NCBI GenBank assembly: GCA_036374435.1
Contig: DASUTU010000030.1
Span: forward strand, 39,995 to 103,994
Length of the DNA: 64,000 bases
Direction of reading: 5' to 3'
Source: CALGFI01 sp036374435
GTDB taxonomy: Bacteria > Actinomycetota > UBA4738 > HRBIN12
Shown here one piece after another: positions 26,972 to 36,782 of this stretch (position 1 is the stretch's first letter; the number at the start of each line of letters is the position of its first letter). Below the pieces are notes generated by a model that had not been told where the DNA came from, made no database searches, and saw only the letters and a list, made by a program, of their open reading frames with translations. Position numbers and translations under genes: made by a program.

Positions 26972-27844
26972 ATGGCGATCGAGGAGCGCGAGACGCTGGT
27001 CTCCCCGGACGTGGAGGGGATGGGCCTCGGCCTGATCAAGGGGCTCGGGGTCACGCTGAAACACGCCCTTCGGCGCTCGGTCACCCAGCAGTATCCCGAG
27101 GTCAAGCCGGACCTCCCCGCGCGCACCCGAGGCGTCATCGCGCTCAAGGAGGCGAACTGCACCGTCTGTTACAAGTGCGCGCGCGAATGCCCCGACTGGT
27201 GCATCTACATCGACGCGCACAAGGAGACGCACGACCCGGCTTCCGGTGGCAAGGCGCGGTCGGTGAAGGTGCTGGATCGGTTCGCCATCGACTACGCGCT
27301 CTGCATGTACTGCGGGATCTGCGTCGAGGTGTGCCCTTTCGACGCCTTGTTCTGGAGCCCGGAGTTCGAGTACTCGGAGTACGAGATCGACCTGCTCACG
27401 CACGAGAAGGAGAAGCTCGAGGAGTGGACCTACACGGTCCTGCCCCCGCCCGAGCTCGAGGTCGGCGCCGAGCCGTCGATTGAGGACAAGGGGGGTGGCG
27501 CTGGGGCAGGGGCTCCGGGCTCCGGTTCGGCGGCTGGATCGCCGCCTCCGGTCGCTCCGGCGCCCGTAGCCGCCTCACAGTCGCCCTCCGTCCCCACCCC
27601 AACGCCTGCCGAGGCCGCCCCCGCCGCTGCGACCGCGCCCGCCGCCGAAGCCGCCCCCCAGACCGCGGAGGTCACTCCCTCGCCAACGGAAGCCGGGGAG
27701 CGGGTCGAGGTGGAGCCGGATCCGGAGACGTTCGAGCGCGTCCTGGCGGAACAGCTGGCGCAGGGGAAGGATCGGCGCGTCGCCGAAGGACAAGCGCGCC
27801 GGGCGGCGATGCTCGAGGCCCGACGCAGGGCGGGCGGCGGATGA
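26972..27844 (+). CDS. nuoI2: NuoI-like ferredoxin subunit with a 125-residue extra tail
   Basis: A 290-residue protein. Residues 1-165 are NuoI with two 4Fe-4S sites: Cys63, 66, 69, 73 (CTVCYKCARECP) and Cys111, 114, 117, 121 (CMYCGICVEVCP). From about 166 to 245 there is a Gly/Ala/Pro-rich low-complexity linker, then a charged, probably helical end (247-290: FERVLAEQLAQGKDRRVAEG and AEGQARRAAM). The family is normally about 160-180 residues. The tail could dock a non-NuoEFG electron donor, since no NADH module is encoded in this operon. That is inference. The ATG follows the nuoH2 TAG directly. Confidence 0.92.
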   Translation: MAIEERETLVSPDVEGMGLGLIKGLGVTLKHALRRSVTQQYPEVKPDLPARTRGVIALKEANCTVCYKCARECPDWCIYIDAHKETHDPASGGKARSVKVLDRFAIDYALCMYCGICVEVCPFDALFWSPEFEYSEYEIDLLTHEKEKLEEWTYTVLPPPELEVGAEPSIEDKGGGAGAGAPGSGSAAGSPPPVAPAPVAASQSPSVPTPTPAEAAPAAATAPAAEAAPQTAEVTPSPTEAGERVEVEPDPETFERVLAEQLAQGKDRRVAEGQARRAAMLEARRRAGGG

Positions 27845-28341
27845 CGGGTCAGGAGTACGCGTTCCTCGTGTTGTCCGTCGTTGGCGTCGGCGCGGCCATT
27901 CGCGTCGTGACGGCGCGAAACGTCGTGCACGCCGCGCTGTACCTGGTCGTCACGCTCTCGATGGTGGCGGGCGCGTACCTGATCCTCTCGGCCGAGTTCG
28001 TGGCGTGGGTGCAGGTCCTCATCTACGTCGGGGCCGTGGTGATCCTGTTCCTGTTCGGCCTCATGTTGACGAAGGCGCCGATCGGGCGCGAGGCCCTCGA
28101 CAACCAGCGGCGGGGTGTGGCCTTCCTCGTTGGGCTGGCCATCCTGGCCGGGCTGGTCTTCCTGATCCAGGACGCGTTCGGGTGGGACGAGTCGCGGATC
28201 GACCCCTCCGGAGGAGGCGCCGCCGAGGTCGGGTCGGCGATCTTCTCTCGGTTCGTCCTTCCGTTCGAGGTCGTGTCCTTCCTGCTGCTGGCGGCGCTGA
28301 TCGGGGCCATCGTGCTCTCCCGGAGGGACGACTCGACGTGA
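27841..28341 (+). CDS. nuoJ2: NuoJ-like subunit, second set
   Basis: A 166-residue five-helix membrane subunit. WVQVLIYVGAVVILFLFGLM is the conserved helix 3 segment, here with Tyr-Val-Gly-Ala. ATG 27841 overlaps the nuoI2 stop and the gene stop overlaps nuoK2 (GTGA). Length is typical. Confidence 0.92.
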   Translation: MTGQEYAFLVLSVVGVGAAIRVVTARNVVHAALYLVVTLSMVAGAYLILSAEFVAWVQVLIYVGAVVILFLFGLMLTKAPIGREALDNQRRGVAFLVGLAILAGLVFLIQDAFGWDESRIDPSGGGAAEVGSAIFSRFVLPFEVVSFLLLAALIGAIVLSRRDDST

Positions 28342-28633
28342 TCCGCCTGGCGCTCCCCCTGCTGTTCTCGGCCGCGCTGTTCGCCACCGGGGTGTACGGC
28401 GTCCTGGCCCGGCGCAACGGGGTCCTGGTGCTGATGTCGATCGAGCTGATGCTCAACGCCGTGAACGTGAACCTGATCGCGTTCGGCCAGTGGCTTGGCG
28501 ACCTGACGGGGCAGGTCTTCGGGCTGTTCGTGATCGCGGTTGCCGCCGCCGAGGTGGGCATCGGCCTCGCCATCGTGATCCTCATCTACCGCAACCGGGA
28601 GACGATCAACGTGGACGAGGTGAACCTCCTCAA

Positions 28634-28640
<7 letters not shown>
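28338..28640 (+). CDS. nuoK2: NuoK-like subunit, second set
   Basis: A 100-residue three-helix subunit. The proton-path Glu are kept in VLMSIELMLNAVNV (helix 2) and AVAAAEVGIGLAI (helix 3). It starts at GTG 28338, coupled to nuoJ2. The C-terminal INVDEVNLLKW is typical of the family. Confidence 0.94.
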
Positions 28641-30619
<1,979 letters not shown>

Positions 30620-30629
30620 GAGGGGGTGC

Positions 30630-30670
30630 GGGGACTGACGGAGCGAGCCCGTGAGCGAGCGGTCGTCCCC
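30630..30670. repeat. Imperfect palindromic GAGCGAG element, copy 3
   Basis: GGGGAC (30630-30635) pairs with GTCCCC (30665-30670) around GGAGCGAGCCC and GTGAGCGAGCGG. It lies in the 74-base gap between nuoL2 and nuoM2, followed by GGAAGG as at copy 2. It could form an mRNA hairpin that changes relative expression of the two subunits. Confidence 0.55.
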
Positions 30671-30693
30671 CACGCGGAAGGGTGGGAGAGCAG

Positions 30694-32229
30694 ATGACCT
30701 GGGAGAACTCGGCGATCACGATCGCCACGTTCCTGCCGCTGGTGGGGGCGCTGGTGATCGCGCTCGTGCCTCGCGAGAGCGACCGGGCGGTTCGAGCCCT
30801 GGGGATCGTCGTCACCGGAGCGGCGCTGGTGGTCGCGTTGGCGCTGGCCGTCTCGTTCGACTACGGAGCGGCCGGGCTCCAGTTCGAGCTCGACACACGA
30901 TGGATCCCCGCGATCGACGCCCGGTACCACGTCGGGATCGACGGGATCTCGCTGCCGCTGTACCTGCTCACGTTCGCCCTGTCGTTCCTGTGCGCCGTCT
31001 ACTCGTGGCGAGTCGTCCCGAGCCCCGGCAAGACCAAGGGGTTCATCGCGCTGATGCTGCTCCTGGAAACCGGCATGGCCGGAACGTTCATCGCGTTCGA
31101 TCTGATCCTGTTCTTCATCTTCTGGGAGCTGGTGCTGGTCCCGATGTACTTCCTCATCGGCATCTGGGGCAGCGCGAATCGCGAATACGCCGCGATCAAG
31201 TTCTTCCTCTACACCTTGTTCGGTTCGATCTTCATGCTGCTGGGGTTCCTGGCGATGTATTTCCGGTCCGACCTCGGCGGCGGCCAGCACACGTTCGACA
31301 TCCTCGCCCTCCAGGAGTTCGCGGCCGGCGGGGGGTTTCCACAGGGGTTCCAGCTCGTCGCGTTCGCCGCCGTGGGACTCGGGTTCGCCGTGAAGGTGCC
31401 GATGTGGCCGTTCCACACGTGGCTGCCCGACGCCCATACCGAGGCGCCCACGATCGGCTCGGTCCTGCTGGCCGGGGTCATGCTGAAGATGGGCACCTAC
31501 GGGTTCGTTCGGATCGCGCTCCCCGTCCTGCCGTACGGGGCCGAGAAATACGCCCCCTGGATCGGAGCGCTCGCCGCGATCGCCATCGTCTATGCGGCGC
31601 TGGCCTGCCTGGCGCAGAAGGACCTGAAACGGCTGATCGCCTTCAGCTCGGTGGGGCACATGGGGTTCGTCATGCTCGGCATCGCCACGCTCACGCCTAT
31701 CGGGATCAACGCGGCGATCTTCGGGATGGTGGCTCACGGGATCATCACCGGCATGTTGTTCTTCTGCGTGGGATCGCTCTACGACCGATACCACACGCGG
31801 GAGATCGCCGAGATCGGCGGCGGGGTCATGCAGAAGCTGCCGTACCTGGGGGGCGTGTTCGCGTTCGTCTCGATCGCCTCGCTGGGGCTCCCCGGCCTGG
31901 CCGGCTTCTGGGGCGAGGTCATGGCCCTCCTCTCGGCCTACAACCCCGTCGCCGGCCTCAACGCGGGCCTGTTCCGGGTGTTCATGGTGGCCGGCGGGAT
32001 CGGCACGATCCTGACCGCCGGCTACTTCCTGTGGATGCTCCAGCGCGTGAACATGGGCGCGTTGCCGGAGAAGTGGCGGGCGTCCCCGTTCCCGGACATC
32101 GTGGCCGTCGAGTGGGTGTCGTGGGCGCCGCTGCTCGCGGCCACGGTCGCCCTCGGCGTGTTCCCCCGGCTCGTCTTCGGCGTGACCGAGGAGCCGGTCG
32201 AGGCCATCCTGCGCCTGTTCGGCGGCTGA
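30694..32229 (+). CDS. nuoM2: NuoM-like proton-pump subunit, second set
   Basis: A 511-residue subunit of normal length, without the odd tail of the operon 1 NuoM. FFIFWELVLVPMYFLIGIWG holds the functional Glu, AVKVPMWPFHTWLPDAHTEAPT the Lys/His, and KRLIAFSSVGHMGFVML the following helix. The start is ATG 30694 behind GGGAGAG. A GTG at 30682 in frame is less likely because it precedes this ribosome-binding site. Confidence 0.94.
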   Translation: MTWENSAITIATFLPLVGALVIALVPRESDRAVRALGIVVTGAALVVALALAVSFDYGAAGLQFELDTRWIPAIDARYHVGIDGISLPLYLLTFALSFLCAVYSWRVVPSPGKTKGFIALMLLLETGMAGTFIAFDLILFFIFWELVLVPMYFLIGIWGSANREYAAIKFFLYTLFGSIFMLLGFLAMYFRSDLGGGQHTFDILALQEFAAGGGFPQGFQLVAFAAVGLGFAVKVPMWPFHTWLPDAHTEAPTIGSVLLAGVMLKMGTYGFVRIALPVLPYGAEKYAPWIGALAAIAIVYAALACLAQKDLKRLIAFSSVGHMGFVMLGIATLTPIGINAAIFGMVAHGIITGMLFFCVGSLYDRYHTREIAEIGGGVMQKLPYLGGVFAFVSIASLGLPGLAGFWGEVMALLSAYNPVAGLNAGLFRVFMVAGGIGTILTAGYFLWMLQRVNMGALPEKWRASPFPDIVAVEWVSWAPLLAATVALGVFPRLVFGVTEEPVEAILRLFGG

Positions 32230-32254
32230 TCGAGGTGCGGGAGGCGACCCGGCG

Positions 32255-33721
32255 ATGAACCCGGCGATCGACTACCACGCGATCCTGCCCGAGATGATCC
32301 TGGCCGGCACGATCCTGCTCGTCTTGGTGGTCGACGCCTTCCTGTCGCAGCGGCGCAAGTGGTTCACGATGCCGCTGGGGTTCGCCGGCGTGGCGGCGGC
32401 CCTGGTGGCCGTGTTGACGCTCATCGGCCAGGAGCGGACGACCTTCGACGGCATGTTCGTGGTCGACGACTTCGCCGTGTTGTTCAAGACGTTCTTCCTG
32501 TCGGTCGCGCTCGTCGTGCTGATGCTCTCCCTGCGGTACTTCCGTGACGGCAGCTTCTACCAAGGGGAGTACTACTTCCTGCTGCTGACCTCGTTCCTGG
32601 GCACCCTCCTGATGCCGAGCTCGCGGGACCTGCTGATGTTGTTCATCGCGCTCGAGCTCGTGAGCGCTCCCGGCTTCCTCATGGCGGCGTTCCGGAAGAC
32701 CGACCCGAGGTCCAACGAGGCCGGGATGAAGTTCTTCCTGATCGGGGTGCTCTCGGCCGCGGTCATGCTCTACGGGATGAGCCTGGTCTACGGCGTGACC
32801 GGGACGCTCAACCTGAGCGAGATCGGGCAGGCCCTGTCGGGCGCGCTGGCCCAGGGACAGGAGGCGCTCGTCCTGGCGGCGATCCTGTTCATCGTGGCGG
32901 GATTCGCTTTCAAGGTGAGCGCGGTGCCGTTCCAGTTCTGGGCTCCGGACACGTACGAGGGGGCCCCGGTCCCGGTGGCGGCGTTCCTGGCCACGGCGTC
33001 GAAGGCGGCGGGCTTCGCCGGCCTGCTCCAGCTCATGTTCGTTGCCTTCCCCCACCAGCACGAGTTCTGGGCGCCCATCTTCGCCGCCCTGTCGATCGCC
33101 ACGATGTCGATCGGCAACCTGGTCGCCCTCCAGCAGCGCCAGGTGGTGCGGCTGCTGGCGTACTCGAGCATCGCCCAGGCCGGCTACATGTTGCTGCCGT
33201 TCGCGCTGGTGTCGGCGGACCAGGCGGTGAACCAGGACGCCTTCGCCGCCTCGGTCACCTACATCTTGATCTACGCCATCATGACGCTCGGCGCCTTCGC
33301 CGTCGTGATCGCGCTGTCGCGGGAGTCGCGGGGGCTCCTGATCTCCGACTTCGCCGGGCTGAGTCGCCGGGCGCCGGTGCTGGCCGTGGCCATGACGGTG
33401 TTCATGGTCTCGTTGGCGGGCGTCCCGCCCACGGGCGGGTTCTGGGCCAAGTTCCTCGTGTTCAAGGCGGCGATCGAGGCCGGGGGCATCGGGACGGTTC
33501 TGGCCGTCGTGATGCTCGTGAACTCGGTGATCAGCCTCGTGTACTACCTGGCGGTGCCGCGGCAGATGTTGTTCGAGGAGCCCGAGCTGGACCGGCGGCT
33601 GGTCTCGCCGTCGTTGGTCACGGCGGTCACCGTCGTGGCCATGGTGGCCATCGCCGCCGTGGGGGTCTGGCCGGAGCTCCTCGCCCACTTCCCGCCGCTG
33701 TCCACCCTGGCCGGTCCGTAG
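32255..33721 (+). CDS. nuoN2: NuoN-like proton-pump subunit, second set
   Basis: A 488-residue subunit with about 14 helices. FIALELVSAPGFLMAA has the conserved Glu, GFAFKVSAVPFQFWAPDTYEGAP the Lys with Gln at the place of the usual His (SAVPFHMW in the first NuoN, SAVPFQFW here), and RLLAYSSIAQAGYML the next segment. This His to Gln change is shared by many NuoN proteins, so I do not treat it as a defect. The ATG has GGGAGG 13 bases upstream. It ends the second nuo operon. Confidence 0.93.
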   Translation: MNPAIDYHAILPEMILAGTILLVLVVDAFLSQRRKWFTMPLGFAGVAAALVAVLTLIGQERTTFDGMFVVDDFAVLFKTFFLSVALVVLMLSLRYFRDGSFYQGEYYFLLLTSFLGTLLMPSSRDLLMLFIALELVSAPGFLMAAFRKTDPRSNEAGMKFFLIGVLSAAVMLYGMSLVYGVTGTLNLSEIGQALSGALAQGQEALVLAAILFIVAGFAFKVSAVPFQFWAPDTYEGAPVPVAAFLATASKAAGFAGLLQLMFVAFPHQHEFWAPIFAALSIATMSIGNLVALQQRQVVRLLAYSSIAQAGYMLLPFALVSADQAVNQDAFAASVTYILIYAIMTLGAFAVVIALSRESRGLLISDFAGLSRRAPVLAVAMTVFMVSLAGVPPTGGFWAKFLVFKAAIEAGGIGTVLAVVMLVNSVISLVYYLAVPRQMLFEEPELDRRLVSPSLVTAVTVVAMVAIAAVGVWPELLAHFPPLSTLAGP

Positions 33722-33746
33722 AACCTCCCTTATCCGGACGGCGAAC

Positions 33747-33763
33747 TATCCTGAGGTAGGAGG
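33747..33763 (+). promoter_or_regulatory. Promoter and ribosome-binding site of htpX
   Basis: TATCCT (33747-33752) is a -10-like box and AGGAGG (33758-33763) a strong ribosome-binding site 10 bases before ATG. htpX may thus be expressed separately from nuoN2, 52 bases upstream. Confidence 0.4.
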
Positions 33764-33773
33764 AACGGACACG

Positions 33774-34640
33774 ATGATCGGTCTCAACCGCGTCAAGACC
33801 TGGATCCTGATCGCCGCCCTGGGCGGCCTGTTCGTGCTGATCGGCGGCGCCATCGGCGGGCAGAACGGCATGGTGATCGCCCTCGGGATCGCCCTGGTCT
33901 TCAACTTCTCGATGTACTGGTTCAGCGACAAGATCGCCATCGCCACCACCCGCTCGAAACCGGTGACGGAGCAGGAGGCGCCCGACCTGTACCGGATCGT
34001 TCGGGAGCTGGCGACCACCAATCAGATGCCGATGCCCCGCATCTACGTCTCGGACATGCAGCAGCCCAACGCGTTCGCCACGGGACGCAACCCGAACCAT
34101 GCGGCGGTTTCGGTGACGCGGGGGATCCTGCAGGTCCTCGACGAGCGGGAGCTGCGGGGCGTGCTCGCCCACGAGCTGTCCCACGTGGCGAACCGCGACA
34201 TCCTCGTCAGCTCGATCGCCGCGGCGATCGGCATGAGCATCACGTTCCTGGCCCGGTTCGCCCTGTGGTTCGGCGGGGGCGACAACCGCAACAACCCGCT
34301 GGGGGCCTTCGGCCTGATCTTCGCCTGGATCCTCGCCCCGCTCGCGGCGGCGGTGATCCAGATGGCCGTGAGCCGCTCACGCGAATACCAGGCGGACGAG
34401 TCGGGCGCCCTCCTGTCGCGCGACCCGGACGCGCTGGCCAGTGCGCTGCGGAAGCTGGAGGCCACGGCCAAACAGGTGCCGGTGCCCGCCAATATCAGCC
34501 CGGCGGAGGCCCACCTGTTCATCGTGAACCCGCTTCGCGGACGGCAGGCCGCGATGAACCTGGCGAACCTGTTCTCGACGCACCCGCCGACCGAGGCCCG
34601 GGTGGCCCGACTGGCCGAGATCAAGAAGCAGATCGGCTGA
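33774..34640 (+). CDS. htpX: HtpX-family membrane zinc metalloprotease
   Basis: A 288-residue M48 protease for quality control of membrane proteins. It has two N-terminal membrane helices (about 8-50) and the zinc site HELSH at 133-137 in VLAHELSHVANRD. Two further hydrophobic segments follow, then SREYQADESGA, which supplies the third zinc ligand. Its place after the membrane-rich nuo set fits a role in complex I turnover, and from memory a similar second nuo cluster followed by htpX occurs in Streptomyces. The stop codon lies within the 11-bp direct repeat that marks the edge of the following insertion element. Confidence 0.93.
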   Translation: MIGLNRVKTWILIAALGGLFVLIGGAIGGQNGMVIALGIALVFNFSMYWFSDKIAIATTRSKPVTEQEAPDLYRIVRELATTNQMPMPRIYVSDMQQPNAFATGRNPNHAAVSVTRGILQVLDERELRGVLAHELSHVANRDILVSSIAAAIGMSITFLARFALWFGGGDNRNNPLGAFGLIFAWILAPLAAAVIQMAVSRSREYQADESGALLSRDPDALASALRKLEATAKQVPVPANISPAEAHLFIVNPLRGRQAAMNLANLFSTHPPTEARVARLAEIKKQIG

Positions 34641-34648
34641 GCGCGGGT
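34638..34648 (+). repeat. Direct repeat flanking the IS110 element (left copy)
   Basis: TGAGCGCGGGT, including the htpX stop codon, is repeated exactly at 36107-36117, 1469 bases away. This matches the size of a typical IS110 element and suggests a duplicated or shared core sequence at the recombination junctions. Confidence 0.6.
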
Positions 34649-34659
34649 ATGTCAAGCCA

Positions 34660-35874
34660 TCAAGCGGCCAGACGGGTCGCCCCCTCGTGGCGCGCGGGGT
34701 CGTAGGGCACCCCGTCGGTCCAACACCTCCAGATCACCCGGACCCAGGCCCGCGCGAGGATCCTGACGGCGTGAGGATGTCGACAGCCCCTGGATCGGGC
34801 GCGGTCGTAGATGTCGCGCGCCCACGGGCTCGCCTGCACGCTGTCCTGAGCGAAGTCGATGAGCGCCGCCCGCAGCTGTTTGTCGCAACCTCGACGGAAG
34901 CTCACCGCTCTACGCTTGCCCGAGGCCCGCGTCGACGGCGCTACCCCGGCCGCGGCCGCGAGCGAGGACTCGTCCGGGTACCTGCCTCGGCAGTCTCCGA
35001 TCTCGGCCAGCAGCAGCGCCGCCCGGTTCACGCCCGCACGCGGCAATGACCGGAAGATCTCACCGTCCGGGTGGAGTCCAAGCGCCTCGGCGATCCGGCG
35101 GTCGAGCGCTTCGATCCGATCGCGGATCTGTCCGGCCAGGCCGACGAGCTCGGTCGTGACGACCCCGAAGGCCTCCCCCGCCTCACCCAGGAGGCCCTCG
35201 GCTGCCGCGTCCAGGTGCGCCATCAGCTCGGCGGAGGTCCTGCGGCCGGCGTAGCCGACCGAGCGCAGCCAGGACGCCAGCCGACGCTCCGACAGCCACC
35301 GGGCCCGTTCGGCGGTCGGGAATCGGCGAAGGAACGTGAGCGAGATCGGACTGTCGAGCTGTGCGAACAGACCGATCGCCCCCGGGAAGGCCTGCTGCAG
35401 GTTCGCCAGCAGCTGGTTGTGCACGGCGATCCGGTGTCCCACCAGGTCCTTGCGCGCCCGCACCAGAGCCCGGAGCGCCCGCGTCGCCGCCGTGTCTGGA
35501 TCAAGCGATGCCATCCGATGTCCGTCGGTCCGAAGGGCATCCGCCAACACCAGCGCGTCGAAGCGGTCGTCCTTGTTGCCGGCGGTCCCGTGACGCAGGC
35601 GGTAGGCCCGCACCTGGCGGGGGGAGATCACCACGACCTGCAGGCCGGCGGCGAGCAGCGCGTCGACCACGGGTCCGTCTGGCCGTTCGATCGCCACCCG
35701 CTCGACGCCGTGGCTCCGAAACCTCGAACTCAGCTGCTCGAGCCCGCGGCGGCCGTGCTGGACGTCGAACCGGTCCACGACCTCACCGACGTCGTCCAGG
35801 ACGCAGACCGCGTGCCGTTCCCAGGACCAGTCCACGCCACCGTGACGTGGACCACCAGATGCCCTAGCGTCCAT
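34660..35874 (-). CDS. IS110-family DEDD recombinase (transposase)
   Basis: A 404-residue recombinase. The RuvC-like N-terminal half has Asp15 (GGVDWSWERH), Glu63 (AIERPDGP) and the Asp pair region NKDDRFDALVLADAL (about 102-106). The C-terminal Tnp domain (about 272-345) has SLPRAGVNRAALLLAEIGD and AAAAGVAPSTRASGKR with Ser318 as the probable nucleophile. Proteins of this family recombine DNA guided by a bridge RNA encoded in the element end. The frame is intact and catalytic residues are present, so activity is possible. The start is ATG 35874 with GGGAGG just upstream. Codon use resembles the host. Confidence 0.92.
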   Translation of the reverse strand: MDARASGGPRHGGVDWSWERHAVCVLDDVGEVVDRFDVQHGRRGLEQLSSRFRSHGVERVAIERPDGPVVDALLAAGLQVVVISPRQVRAYRLRHGTAGNKDDRFDALVLADALRTDGHRMASLDPDTAATRALRALVRARKDLVGHRIAVHNQLLANLQQAFPGAIGLFAQLDSPISLTFLRRFPTAERARWLSERRLASWLRSVGYAGRRTSAELMAHLDAAAEGLLGEAGEAFGVVTTELVGLAGQIRDRIEALDRRIAEALGLHPDGEIFRSLPRAGVNRAALLLAEIGDCRGRYPDESSLAAAAGVAPSTRASGKRRAVSFRRGCDKQLRAALIDFAQDSVQASPWARDIYDRARSRGCRHPHAVRILARAWVRVIWRCWTDGVPYDPARHEGATRLAA

Positions 35875-36116
35875 CCCGCTCCTCCCGTCACCTCGGGGGA
35901 AGCGCCCGGTCCGGTTCGGGGTCTGCTCGCCGGTCGCTCACTGATCGGCGCTCGAGGCGCATAGCCCTATGGCCAGTCGGCGGACCCCGGGCCGCCGGGC
36001 CTGCGCTTCTCAGCCTGGCCCTCGAGGAGCTCGGTCAGCCTGGCAGTGCACCGGCGACCCCGGGCGATGCCGCAGGCTCTCACCTGCAAGGTGAAGGGTG
36101 AAGCAGTGAGCGCGGG
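35875..36116 (-). ncRNA. Putative bridge RNA region of the IS110 element
   Basis: A 242-base gene-free stretch upstream of the recombinase, read on the minus strand. It can form several hairpins: CACCT-TGC-AGGTG near its 5' end, CATAG-GG-CTATG in the middle, and a repeated 10-mer GCCAGGCTGA (two copies 26 bases apart) that could present paired loops. In IS110-subgroup elements the bridge RNA comes from this position. The RNA limits and its target and donor loops are not determined here. Confidence 0.45.
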
Positions 36117-36117
36117 T
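36107..36117 (+). repeat. Direct repeat flanking the IS110 element (right copy)
   Basis: Exact copy of TGAGCGCGGGT found at 34638-34648. It touches the stop codon of the HAD hydrolase gene (36117-36119, minus strand). Confidence 0.6.
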
Positions 36118-36782
36118 CAGACCAGCTCGAGCACCGTCCGGAGGTCCCGGATCACCCGGTGGCCTCCGGGCGCGTTCACTCCCTCGCCGGGCTGCGCGCC
36201 CTCTCGCAGGAGCAGCAACGTGCGGATCCCGGTCGCGGCGGCGCCGTCGCAATACGCCGCCTGGTCGTCCACGAACACGGCCCGCTCGGGCTCGGCTCCG
36301 AGCCGCTCCAGCGCCGCCCGGTAGATGCCGGGATCCGGCTTGGCCGAGCCGGCCTCGTAGGACAGGACCACCGCATCGGCCTCCTCGTGCAGGCCGAGCC
36401 GCTCCACCACCGGCCCCGTCAGGTGGTCGCAGTTGCTGACCACCGCCGTCGCGACGCCGCGGCTGCGGAGCTCGCGCAGCACCGGCAGCGAGTCCTCGTG
36501 CAGGGTGACCCCGGTCTTCAGGAACCGCTCGATCCGCGCCCTGAGATCGCGCACCCGGTGCCCGTCCGGGGAGACGCCGGCGGCCTCGATCACCGCGGCC
36601 ACGTCGCCCTCGGCGCTCCCGAACGTCCCCACGCTTCGCGCCTCGCGCGTGATGGTGTAGGCGCGGAGTAGGTCGTCGGTCGAGACCTCGAGCTCGGCCT
36701 CCAGGTGGCCGCGCAACGCCGGCCAGTCGCTCCACACGAGCGTGTCGTACAGATCGAGGAGCACGGCGCGGATCGAGCTCAC
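36117..36782 (-). CDS. HAD-family hydrolase (phosphatase type)
   Basis: A 221-residue haloacid dehalogenase-fold hydrolase. Motif I is LLDLYDTLV (nucleophile Asp and general acid Asp), motif II the Ser-Asn of AVVSNCDHL, motif III Lys in SAKPDPGIYRAAL and motif IV VFVDDQAAY. A helical cap domain lies at about 20-95. The likely reaction is dephosphorylation of a small metabolite. The substrate is unknown. The start is GTG 36782, overlapping the decarboxylase stop by 4 bases (GTGA), so it is co-translated with it. It ends at the IS110 edge. Confidence 0.85.
   Translation of the reverse strand: MSSIRAVLLDLYDTLVWSDWPALRGHLEAELEVSTDDLLRAYTITREARSVGTFGSAEGDVAAVIEAAGVSPDGHRVRDLRARIERFLKTGVTLHEDSLPVLRELRSRGVATAVVSNCDHLTGPVVERLGLHEEADAVVLSYEAGSAKPDPGIYRAALERLGAEPERAVFVDDQAAYCDGAAATGIRTLLLLREGAQPGEGVNAPGGHRVIRDLRTVLELV

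Larger units (their letters stand above)
34649..36117 (-). mobile_element. IS110-family insertion sequence, about 1.47 kb, apparently complete
   Basis: The element consists of an intact DEDD recombinase gene (34660-35874, minus strand), a short right end of about 11 bases and a long non-coding end of about 240 bases upstream of the gene. It is bounded by the 11-bp direct repeat TGAGCGCGGGT. Layout (long non-coding region upstream, almost none downstream) is that of the IS110 subgroup rather than IS1111. It sits exactly after htpX and before the HAD gene without breaking either. The precise ends are inferred from the repeat. Confidence 0.7.

Noticed and set aside
27467..27844. A separate small gene at the end of nuoI2
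   Set aside because: The frame is continuous with no internal start signal. The low-complexity linker simply extends NuoI2.
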